Assembly: GCF_006740045.1 (NCBI RefSeq)
Contig: NZ_AP019749.1
Span: 949,001-1,013,000 of the forward strand
Direction of reading: 5' to 3'
Length of the DNA: 64,000 nt
From: Comamonas terrigena NBRC 13299
Lineage (GTDB): Bacteria > Pseudomonadota > Gammaproteobacteria > Burkholderiales > Burkholderiaceae_C
A program made the translations under genes and the position numbers. Numbering within the stretch: the first letter of the stretch is position 1; each line of letters opens with the position of its first letter. Below, in pieces: positions 56,124 to 63,664 of the stretch. The notes under the pieces were generated by a model that ran no database searches, had not been told where the DNA came from, and saw only the letters and a list, made by a program, of their open reading frames with translations.

Positions 56124-56129
56124 AGCATG
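56113..56129 (+). promoter_or_regulatory. Ribosome site and coupling point of the replacement rarA
   Basis: AGAGGTGG at 56113-56120 sits 6 nt before the ATG at 56127. The reading frame of the broken host rarA ends at TGA 56121-56123, within the same interval. Ribosomes finishing the host fragment would therefore be delivered to the start of the replacement gene. Confidence 0.6.
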
Positions 56130-57431
56130 GCTGATCTGTTCGCACAAGAGCCTGTTGCACCACTGGCTGAGGCACTTCGTCCCAAGACCTTGGATGAGGT
56201 GATTGGGCAGTCTCACCTGCTGGTTGAAGGTAAGCCGTTGAGACTGGCTTTCCAGTCTGGGAAACCTCACTCCATGATCTTCTGGGGGCCGCCGGGTGTT
56301 GGTAAAACCACCTTGGCACGGCTCACAGCTACAGCCTTCAAGTGTGAGTTCATCGCCTTGTCTGCGGTGTTCTCTGGTGTGAAAGACATTCGTGCTGCTA
56401 TGGAGCAAGCACAACAGAATCTTTCAATGGGCAAACACACAATATTGTTCGTTGATGAGATTCACAGGTTCAATAAGTCCCAACAAGATGCCCTTCTTCC
56501 CTATGCAGAAAGTGGCTTGGTGACGTTCATTGGAGCGACTACAGAGAACCCTTCTTTTGAGGTCAACTCGGCGCTGCTATCACGGGCGCAGGTCTATGTT
56601 CTCAAGTCGCTCACTGACGAAGAACTGCGGCTGCTCTTGAAGCGTGCTCAAGACATTGCCCTTGGTCATCTGGTGTTTGACGACTTGGCGACGGACACCA
56701 TCATTGGGTATGCAGACGGCGACGCAAGAAGGTTCTTGAACCTGCTGGAACAGGCCAGCACGGCAGCGAAAGCTTCAGGTATCACGCAGATCACGGCTGA
56801 CTTCTTGCAGAACGCTTTGACCTTGAACAGTCGGCGTTTTGACAAGGGCGGGGACAACTTCTACGACCAGATTTCTGCCTTGCATAAGTCGGTGCGCGGA
56901 TCTCATCCAGACGCAGCACTCTACTGGCTCACACGCATGTTGGACGGTGGTGCAGACGCGAGGTATCTGGCACGGCGCATTGTTCGCATGGCGTGGGAAG
57001 ACATTGGCTTGGCTGATCCAAGGGCCATGCAGATAGCCAACGACGCTGCCTTGACCTATGAGCGTCTGGGAAGCCCTGAAGGGGAGTTGGCCTTGGGCCA
57101 GGCTGTGATCTATCTGGCGGTAGCTGCCAAAAGCAATGCTGGGTACAACGCCTATAACCAGGCCAAGGCGTTCGTGAAGCAGGACAAGAGCCGTGAGGTG
57201 CCTGTTCACTTGAGAAATGCCCCAACAAAGCTCATGAAGGAACTCGGTTACGGTCATGAATACCGATATGCTCATGACGAACCTAACGCCTATGCTGCTG
57301 GTGAGACTTACCTTCCTGAAGGCATAGAAGAACCTGGCTGGTATCAGCCGGTTCCCAGAGGGTTGGAAATCAAGATTGGTGAGAAATTGGCTTTCCTGAA
57401 GAAGCTCGATGATGAAGCAGGAAAGAATTGA
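56127..57431 (+). CDS. rarA: Complete, divergent RarA carried by the island
   Basis: This 434-residue clamp-loader-like AAA+ ATPase acts at stalled replication forks. All parts are present: N-terminal RPKTLDEVIGQSHLL, Walker A GPPGVGKTT at 54-62, Walker B ILFVDEIHRFNK at 106-117, sensor region FIGATTENPSFEVNSALLSR, and the C-terminal helical domain with the typical ending RGLEIKIGEKLAFLKKLD. It resembles the truncated host RarA over the shared 140 residues but clearly differs from it, and its DNA is far less GC-rich. It is therefore not a recent duplication or assembly artefact. It is followed after 20 bp by mod on the same strand and could be cotranscribed with it. Confidence 0.93.
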   Translation: MADLFAQEPVAPLAEALRPKTLDEVIGQSHLLVEGKPLRLAFQSGKPHSMIFWGPPGVGKTTLARLTATAFKCEFIALSAVFSGVKDIRAAMEQAQQNLSMGKHTILFVDEIHRFNKSQQDALLPYAESGLVTFIGATTENPSFEVNSALLSRAQVYVLKSLTDEELRLLLKRAQDIALGHLVFDDLATDTIIGYADGDARRFLNLLEQASTAAKASGITQITADFLQNALTLNSRRFDKGGDNFYDQISALHKSVRGSHPDAALYWLTRMLDGGADARYLARRIVRMAWEDIGLADPRAMQIANDAALTYERLGSPEGELALGQAVIYLAVAAKSNAGYNAYNQAKAFVKQDKSREVPVHLRNAPTKLMKELGYGHEYRYAHDEPNAYAAGETYLPEGIEEPGWYQPVPRGLEIKIGEKLAFLKKLDDEAGKN

Positions 57432-57451
57432 GAATTAGACAGAAAAGATAA

Positions 57452-59362
57452 ATGCAAAATCTACTTCAAGAACTTACAGGTTTACTCTCTTTGGATGATC
57501 GTTTGGTTTCCGAAGGTCGGCTAATGAAAAATAAAGTGGTTGAGCTTGCCTTGAATCTTGACCCCTTGTTAATTCGCCATCTTCTGAAGAGCGAGTCTAT
57601 GAAGAGCCATTTCTTCTCCGATGTGGATGGAATTTTTGTTTTCGACAAAATAAAGTTTCAAAAATTCGTTAGTAACAAGAAATTTCTACCTGATAGCTTC
57701 ACCTCCTACAAAAACAAGATTGGCTTGACTAGTGAAAGTGAATATCTGACGGACTCACAAGAGGTTGTTCTATCTTGGCCGTATAAGGACTGCGTTCTTG
57801 AAGGTGGCCAGGACAGGGAAGACTCTGTCAGAACGGAAATTTTTTGGAATGAAACACTAGCACCAGATCAAATTGATCGACTTTTATCTCCTAAGGCATT
57901 GGCGAATTTTAGGTATCTTGGGAAAAAATATGGTGAATATGTTGAGGAAGTAAGTGCCGAGAGTCACCTTCTCATCAAAGGAAATAATTTACTTTCTTTG
58001 CATACTCTTGTTAAAAATTATGAAGGCAAAGTGAGGCTTATTTACATTGATCCTCCTTACAACACCAATAACGATAGTTTTCAATACAACGATAGCTTCT
58101 CTCACTCAACTTGGCTGACTTTCATGAGGTCAAGGCTTGAGGTTGCAAAAAAGCTGCTTGCACCTAATGGTGTAATTGCTATGTCTATTGACCAAAATGA
58201 AGCCTTCTATTTGAAGGTTCTGGGAGATGAGGTATTCGGTCGAGCAAACTTCATCTCGGCAGTAACGGTTCAGAACAATCCAAAGGGGCGTGTTATGGAT
58301 CGTCACTTTGCGACTTCACACGAGTATATTTTGTTCTACTCCAAGGCAAGGCTCGCTGAGGAGCTATCGGTTCGTAAAACTGCTGAACAGTTGAAGAAGG
58401 ACTATACCGAACAGGATGAGGATGGTTCTTTTCGGACACTTGAACTTCGGAATACTCATCGTGAGTTCGGTAAACACAATCGTGAAAATCTTTTCTACCC
58501 AATCTATGTAAATCCAGCCGATAGCACGGTATCTTTGGAGAAATCTAAGGAATACCATATTAAGGTTGAACCAATATGGGATGATGGTTTTGAGGGATGT
58601 TGGACTTGGGGAACAACTAAAGTTGAGCTAGAAGGTGACTTACTCCTTGGTCGGCAAGTAAAAGGGCAATGGAAAATTTATCGTAAGAGTTATGCAACCA
58701 GTGATGATGGGGAGGCTGTTTCAAGGAAGCTTAAAACCATCTGGCTTGCTAAAGAATTTCATACCGAAAAGGGACAAAAGGCTGTAGATCAACTGGTAGG
58801 TAAAGGTAGATTTAGAAGCCCTAAACCTGTTGAAATGATTAAAACGATTGTTGACCTTGCGACAAAGCAGGACAGCAATGACATTGTCATGGATTTTTTT
58901 GCAGGAAGTGGAACTACCGGGCAGGCCGTTCTTGAGCTAAATGCTGCCGATTCTGGAAACCGAGTCTGCATTTTGTGTGAACAGTTAGATTACATTGAAA
59001 CTACGACTAGCACGAGACTTCAGAAAGTGGCAGAGCCTTTGGGGCAGAGCATTATTTATTGTGAGCTTGCAGTAGCCAACCAAGCCTTCGTTGATGCCAT
59101 TGAAGCGGCAGCAACAATTGAAGACCTTGCCAAAATCTGGGCAGATATGCAGGAGAAGGCTTTCTTGTCCTATCGTGTAAATCCCAGGGCTATTGATGAA
59201 TCCAGGGATGAATTTGCCAACCTGAGCCTAGCTGATCAGAAGAGATTTCTTGTGGAAGTCTTGGACAAGAACATGCTCTATGTTCCTGCCTCTGAGATTG
59301 ATGATCAGGCATATGCCATCCCGGAAGCGGACAAGGCAGTAAACAAAAAATTCTTCGGTTGA
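57452..59362 (+). CDS. mod: Type III restriction-modification methyltransferase (Mod)
   Basis: This 636-residue DNA adenine methyltransferase has motif IV DPPY at residues 200-203 before the SAM motif FxGxG at 483-487 (DFFAGSGTTGQAV). This order defines the beta class used by type III Mod. The target-recognition region lies between, about 290-450. Mod alone methylates; Mod plus Res restricts. Ribosome site AAAAG is modest. It lies between the island rarA and res with 20-nt and 7-nt gaps, indicating one operon. The recognition sequence cannot be predicted by eye. Confidence 0.9.
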   Translation: MQNLLQELTGLLSLDDRLVSEGRLMKNKVVELALNLDPLLIRHLLKSESMKSHFFSDVDGIFVFDKIKFQKFVSNKKFLPDSFTSYKNKIGLTSESEYLTDSQEVVLSWPYKDCVLEGGQDREDSVRTEIFWNETLAPDQIDRLLSPKALANFRYLGKKYGEYVEEVSAESHLLIKGNNLLSLHTLVKNYEGKVRLIYIDPPYNTNNDSFQYNDSFSHSTWLTFMRSRLEVAKKLLAPNGVIAMSIDQNEAFYLKVLGDEVFGRANFISAVTVQNNPKGRVMDRHFATSHEYILFYSKARLAEELSVRKTAEQLKKDYTEQDEDGSFRTLELRNTHREFGKHNRENLFYPIYVNPADSTVSLEKSKEYHIKVEPIWDDGFEGCWTWGTTKVELEGDLLLGRQVKGQWKIYRKSYATSDDGEAVSRKLKTIWLAKEFHTEKGQKAVDQLVGKGRFRSPKPVEMIKTIVDLATKQDSNDIVMDFFAGSGTTGQAVLELNAADSGNRVCILCEQLDYIETTTSTRLQKVAEPLGQSIIYCELAVANQAFVDAIEAAATIEDLAKIWADMQEKAFLSYRVNPRAIDESRDEFANLSLADQKRFLVEVLDKNMLYVPASEIDDQAYAIPEADKAVNKKFFG

Positions 59363-59369
59363 GGACGAT

Positions 59370-61985
59370 ATGGCAGAGGTAAAAACTCTCTTCCAAGTTC
59401 TCATAGAAGAACTTGGAAAACGAACAATTGAAGGAACGAAGTTGCCAGAGTCCATTACTGGCAACCTGAATCCTCAATTCCCAATGCGTCCTTATCAAGA
59501 GCGAGCCTTTAAGTTCTTTTTGAACTACTGGCAAGAAGCTTTTGATGGCAAACCTCGTCAAAATCACCAGCTATTGTTCCACATGGCAACCGGTAGCGGT
59601 AAGACTCTGATGATGGCTGGCCTCATCTCGTATCTCTATGAGAGGGGCTATCGTAACTTCCTGTTCTTCGTCAATAACAGCAACATCATTGAGAAGACCA
59701 GGGACAACTTCCTTAATGCCACCTCAAAGAAATACTTGTTCTCCGACACTATCAGCTTCGGAGATAAGCGAGTGGCCATCAAAGAAGTGGAAAACTTCCA
59801 AGGTGCGAACGGTGACGATATAAACATCGTCTTCTCAACCATTCAGGGCTTGCATATGGCTTTGAATGCGCCACGAGAAAATAGTCTCACCTATGACGAT
59901 TTTGAGGATCAGAAGATTGTTCTGATTTCAGATGAAGCCCACCATATCAATGCTGATACGAAGAAGGGCAAGGAAGTAGATCAGGAAGAGCTATTTGAGA
60001 TAGTTTCGTGGGAAGGAACGGTTGAACGGATCTTCCGTGCCAATCCTTCCAATGTGCTGCTTGAATTTACTGCCACAGTGGATTTCAGCGATGAGAACCT
60101 GAATGCTAAGTATCAGCCTAAGCTCATCTTTGACTATCCATTGAAGGACTTCCGCAAGGATGGCTACTCCAAGGAGGTCAAGGTTCTTCAAGCGGACTTG
60201 TCACCCATTGACAGAGCCCTTCAAGCTATTTTGCTAAGTCAGTATCGTCGTAAGATTTTTGAGAAGAATAGGCAGCACATCAAGCCTGTGATCCTCTTCA
60301 AATCAAAGACCATCAAAGATAGCCAAGCCTTCCTGGAAGAGTTCAAGGAAGCGGTGAAGAGGCTCAAAGCTGAATCCCTTGAGGCGATCAAGAATCGTAG
60401 CAGTGAGCCGGTGGTTCTCAAAATTTTCGACTATCTTGCAGCTAACAGGATCAGCCTTGAGAATTTGATTGCAGAACTGAAGGAAGACTTCTCAGAGGAA
60501 AAGCTTATCTCGGTCAATAGCAAAGAAGACTCTGAGGTAAAGCAGCTTGCGGTGAACTCGTTGGAAACCAACGAGTATCGGGCCGTCTTTGCAGTGGATA
60601 AATTGAATGAAGGTTGGGATGTTCTCAACCTCTTTGACATTGTTCGCCTGTATGACACACGAGATAGCAAAGGAGGGAAGATCGGTAAGACCACCATGAG
60701 CGAAGCCCAATTGATTGGGCGTGGTGCTCGTTACTGCCCCTTCCAGCTAACCGGCGATCAACCATTGTTTGGTCGTAAGTATGATTCAGATTTGGACAAC
60801 GAACTTCGCATCTGTGAAGAGTTGTTCTATCACAGTGCCTACAATCCAAAATACATTCAAGAGCTAAATACTGCTCTGCAAGAGATTGGTCTGAAGCCGA
60901 AAGAAACGAGAGAGCGGAAGGTTCATCTCAAGAAGTCCTTCAAGGATACCCCCTTGTATAAGGCAGGGCACATCTTCTTGAATGGACGAGATAAATACAA
61001 CCGAGAAGACATTGATGGTCTGGATAGCAGCATCATCAATCAGACTCACAAGGTTTCTCTTCGCACTGGCTACACCAAGAGCTTCGTAGCCTTTGAGGCT
61101 CCAGATAGAGACAAGGGTGCTGACAAGTCCAGCATGGACTATTCCTTGAAGGACTTTGGTGCGGCTATCGTTCGCAAGGCGATTCAGCGGATAGAGTTCT
61201 ATGAGTTTTCTAACCTGAAGGTGCATTTGCCCAAGCTGACTTCAGTTCAGGAGTTCATTACCTCTGAAAAATACCTTGGCAGGGTCAAGGTAGAAGTCTC
61301 TGGGTTGCCTGAGCAAATCAAGAATCTCACCCCTGATGAGAAGCTTGATGCGACAATTCAGGCGCTGACGGCTATTGCTGAAGTGATTGCTTCGGACAAG
61401 ATTGAATACAAGGGCAGCAAGAAGTTTGTGCCTCGTATGGTGCGGGATGTGTTCAGTGACAAGACCCTGAACTTCATGGTGGATGACGGTGGTGACAAGG
61501 AGTTTGGCCGGTCAATGAATGACCCGGCAGAGACTGCTTACCATCTTGATCTCAGCACCAGAGCTTGGTTTGCCTTTGATGATTGCTTTGGGACTTCTGA
61601 AGAAAAGCTTCTTATCAAGTATATTGATAAGCGGTATGCGGAACTGTCCAAAGTGTATTCAGAGGCTTATCTGATTCGGAACGAAAAGCACTTCAAGCTC
61701 TATGCATTTGAAGATGGAAGACCTCTTGAGCCAGATTTTGTTCTCTATCTGATTGGCAAGGAGAAGACAGATACGATGCACTATCAGGTCTTCATTGAGC
61801 CTAAAGGTGGTCATCTGTTGAAGGCAGATGAATGGAAAGAGAAATTCCTTGTGGGTATCAAGGAAAATTTCCAGATCGAGCAACTCTTCTCGAACAAGAA
61901 GCACGTAGCATGGGGCCTGCCGTTCTACAACAGCACAGAGAGAATGCCAGAGTTTGAAGCAGCATTTGACAGTCTTGTGTCCTGA
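59370..61985 (+). CDS. res: Type III restriction enzyme Res subunit
   Basis: This 871-residue SF2 helicase/nuclease has Walker A ATGSGKT at 73-79, the DEAH box ISDEAHH at 187-192, motif VI-like SEAQLIGRGARYCPF, and a C-terminal PD-(D/E)XK nuclease with Asp789 (EPDF) and ExK at 810-812 (IEPKG). All catalytic elements look intact. It starts 7 nt after mod with GAGGA before the ATG. A terminator follows 15 nt after the stop. Confidence 0.92.
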   Translation: MAEVKTLFQVLIEELGKRTIEGTKLPESITGNLNPQFPMRPYQERAFKFFLNYWQEAFDGKPRQNHQLLFHMATGSGKTLMMAGLISYLYERGYRNFLFFVNNSNIIEKTRDNFLNATSKKYLFSDTISFGDKRVAIKEVENFQGANGDDINIVFSTIQGLHMALNAPRENSLTYDDFEDQKIVLISDEAHHINADTKKGKEVDQEELFEIVSWEGTVERIFRANPSNVLLEFTATVDFSDENLNAKYQPKLIFDYPLKDFRKDGYSKEVKVLQADLSPIDRALQAILLSQYRRKIFEKNRQHIKPVILFKSKTIKDSQAFLEEFKEAVKRLKAESLEAIKNRSSEPVVLKIFDYLAANRISLENLIAELKEDFSEEKLISVNSKEDSEVKQLAVNSLETNEYRAVFAVDKLNEGWDVLNLFDIVRLYDTRDSKGGKIGKTTMSEAQLIGRGARYCPFQLTGDQPLFGRKYDSDLDNELRICEELFYHSAYNPKYIQELNTALQEIGLKPKETRERKVHLKKSFKDTPLYKAGHIFLNGRDKYNREDIDGLDSSIINQTHKVSLRTGYTKSFVAFEAPDRDKGADKSSMDYSLKDFGAAIVRKAIQRIEFYEFSNLKVHLPKLTSVQEFITSEKYLGRVKVEVSGLPEQIKNLTPDEKLDATIQALTAIAEVIASDKIEYKGSKKFVPRMVRDVFSDKTLNFMVDDGGDKEFGRSMNDPAETAYHLDLSTRAWFAFDDCFGTSEEKLLIKYIDKRYAELSKVYSEAYLIRNEKHFKLYAFEDGRPLEPDFVLYLIGKEKTDTMHYQVFIEPKGGHLLKADEWKEKFLVGIKENFQIEQLFSNKKHVAWGLPFYNSTERMPEFEAAFDSLVS

Positions 61986-61999
61986 ATTTTTATGAAAAG

Positions 62000-62020
62000 G
62001 CTCCCATGTGGAGCTTTTTT
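62000..62020 (+). terminator. Terminator after res
   Basis: The stem GCTCC/GGAGC with loop CATGT is followed by six T. The ATG at 62006 lies inside this hairpin, which is one reason to reject it as the start of the next gene. Confidence 0.85.
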
Positions 62021-62035
62021 ATTGAGTCACGAAAA

Positions 62036-62824
62036 ATGAAAATATCTGACTACTCTGTTCAAAAGATTGGGGAGTTCATTGCTGGTGATCCAGAGGGCTG
62101 GCCCTATCGTCGGGGCGTTGATCTTGTTGATTTTTTCAACAAACAAGGTTTTAGAGATGTTTACGATGAAGGGTTTCCTACTAGGCGAGTTTTTGCCCAA
62201 GAGAAGGTTGCAGCTTTAAATGGCAAGCCGAAGCTGAAAGATGTATTCAGAGAAATGCTTGACCCACGTTTGTGGATTGAGATAAACGGGCACACCGTTG
62301 AAGCTTGTGCGACTCAAATCAATGAGATCCTGCGGTATGACGGCTATGAAATGGTCAGGGATGGAAACTTCTACAAATTAAGAGAACTTGCTGGTGCGGT
62401 CATTGAAGAGCAGATTCAGAAGTGCAAGGAAAAAATAGAAGGTGGTGATTACTCTGGAGCCATCACCAATGCCAGAAGTCTGGTTGAGGCAGTTTGCGTT
62501 AAGATTGAAGCTGACCTAGATACAAATGCTCAAGGTAATGATGGTGATTTAGTGAAGCTCTTCAATAGAGTCAGAAAACTGCTAAACCTAGATCCCAGTA
62601 GGCAAGACATTTCAGACTCGCTCAAGCAAGTCCTGGCAGGTTTGTCCAACATCATAAATGGGCTTGCAGCAATGAGAAACAAAATGTCTGATGCTCATGG
62701 GGTGGCCTACAAACCAAGTAGACATCATGCAAAGCTGGCCGTGAACTCAGCTAAGACTCTGGCTGACTTTTTGTTTGATACGATGAACTATCAGATAGAA
62801 AAGGGCGGCTTGAAGAAAAAATAG
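62036..62824 (+). CDS. Abortive-infection-like protein with Abi_C/HEPN domain
   Basis: This 262-residue protein has an N-terminal region (about 1-120) that I cannot assign. Its C-terminal Abi_C-type helical domain (about 130-255) contains GDYSGAITNARSLVEAVC, LFNRVRKLLNLDPS and RNKMSDAHG. Arg214 and His221 in the latter fit the R-X6-H motif with polar Asn after Arg, the catalytic pattern of HEPN ribonucleases. A suicide RNase role in phage defence is plausible. The ATG at 62036 is chosen over 62006, which sits in the terminator stem. Only 15 nt separate the terminator and the gene, so its promoter must lie within res or it relies on read-through. Confidence 0.82.
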   Translation: MKISDYSVQKIGEFIAGDPEGWPYRRGVDLVDFFNKQGFRDVYDEGFPTRRVFAQEKVAALNGKPKLKDVFREMLDPRLWIEINGHTVEACATQINEILRYDGYEMVRDGNFYKLRELAGAVIEEQIQKCKEKIEGGDYSGAITNARSLVEAVCVKIEADLDTNAQGNDGDLVKLFNRVRKLLNLDPSRQDISDSLKQVLAGLSNIINGLAAMRNKMSDAHGVAYKPSRHHAKLAVNSAKTLADFLFDTMNYQIEKGGLKKK

Positions 62825-62880
62825 CACTTTCATGTGGTGCTGCTTAAGACAGTGAAATTCATATGAATTAAACTACTGAC

Positions 62881-63170
62881 AAACCAATCAAACGGTTCGT
62901 GTTTGGACTGCACGAAAACGAAACAGGTCTAGAGGTCATTGCTGTAGTCTTCAATGATGAAGCAATGAGAAGATTCCTCTGACTGTTGAGAGTCTTACTT
63001 GGGCTGCTGGACTGGTGAGGACTCAAGGTGTGAAGGTCAATAGCCTGAATCGTTTAAACATGGCACATCAGATGATTTGGGATGTGCTTCTTCAATCCAA
63101 GGAAAGCCAGCAGTTTCTTGGTAAGTTGGTTTATCAGGCCAAACGAGAAGTTCAGCATAAGAACCAATAA
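62881..63170 (+). pseudogene. Possible decayed gene fragment
   Basis: Two adjacent frames read like parts of one protein: KRFVFGLHENETGLEVIAVVFNDEA, ending at a TGA near 62980, and then SNEKIPLTVESLTWAAGL, continuing to TAA at 63168-63170. Joining them needs one frameshift near 62960. No good start codon precedes the first part. I do not recognise the family. It may simply be non-coding. Confidence 0.35.
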
Positions 63171-63189
63171 GCACCTACGGGTGTTTTTT
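63171..63189 (+). terminator. Short terminator
   Basis: CACC-TACG-GGTG followed by six T, directly after the stop of the possible gene fragment. Its presence supports a former gene there. Confidence 0.7.
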
Positions 63190-63256
63190 CATGGGCCTGC
63201 TACCATTGACTTCTACTATCAATTTTGTATGTTGTTCTTAGAAAGAAGAATGACAT

Positions 63257-63574
63257 ATGAAGTGGATGGGAAAGATTTTGAGCATATTTAACTGCTGGAG
63301 AAAAGTTGTGACCCTTCCAATTAAAGATGGCTGCTTGGACGAAGATAAAATATCTACAATCTATGTTGTGGTAGATGAAAATGACGAACCGCTGTATGTG
63401 GTAGCTTTGACATCTAGTGGACCTATCATTGAAGCAGCATCGCCTAAATTTCTTGAGTTGTTAAAGACGTATAGGAAAGAAATTATCTACTACTCGCTTC
63501 TTGATTTTGTTCTTTACTTCCACCATGCAACAGCTTTAGAGCATTTGAAGCGTAAAATAAGATACAGCATTTGA
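63257..63574 (+). CDS. Unknown 105-residue island protein
   Basis: I do not recognise this protein. It contains DEDKISTIYVVVDENDEPLYVVALTSSG, a plausible beta-hairpin core, and a helical C-terminus (SPKFLELLKTYRKEIIYYSLLDFVLYFHHATALEHLKRK). It has no signal peptide or clear membrane helix. The stop is followed directly by a terminator, and the frame has normal AT-rich codon use for the island, so it is probably a real, independently terminated gene. Start choice (ATG 63257) is uncertain. Confidence 0.5.
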   Translation: MKWMGKILSIFNCWRKVVTLPIKDGCLDEDKISTIYVVVDENDEPLYVVALTSSGPIIEAASPKFLELLKTYRKEIIYYSLLDFVLYFHHATALEHLKRKIRYSI

Positions 63575-63583
63575 GATTCCAAG

Positions 63584-63608
63584 AAAGCACTTTCGGGTGC
63601 TTTTTTTA
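63584..63608 (+). terminator. Terminator after the unknown island gene
   Basis: GCAC/GTGC stem with loop TTTCGG, preceded by AAGAAA and followed by seven T. Confidence 0.85.
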
Positions 63609-63615
63609 TTGATCG

Positions 63616-63643
63616 TTGACTTCCTTTTTCGATTTCTTATGAT
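63616..63643 (+). promoter_or_regulatory. Sigma-70-type promoter of the pilin gene
   Basis: TTGACT at 63616-63621 and TATGAT at 63638-63643 are separated by 16 bp and lie 22 bp before the pilin start codon. This is close to the consensus and the clearest promoter in the window. Confidence 0.65.
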
Positions 63644-63664
63644 TTGATGAAAAGGGAAGGCATC

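Noticed and set aside
56460..56480. TTCAATAAG in the island rarA as the matching attachment repeat of the insertion site
   Set aside because: It lies at the homologous codon positions of the second rarA, so the match is explained by shared protein coding.
56127..57431. Second rarA as a tandem duplication or assembly duplicate
   Set aside because: Protein sequences differ throughout and base composition differs strongly, so it is not a copy of the host gene.
62006..62035. ATG at 62006 as start of the Abi gene
   Set aside because: It lies inside the terminator hairpin of res; the first ten codons show no family resemblance.
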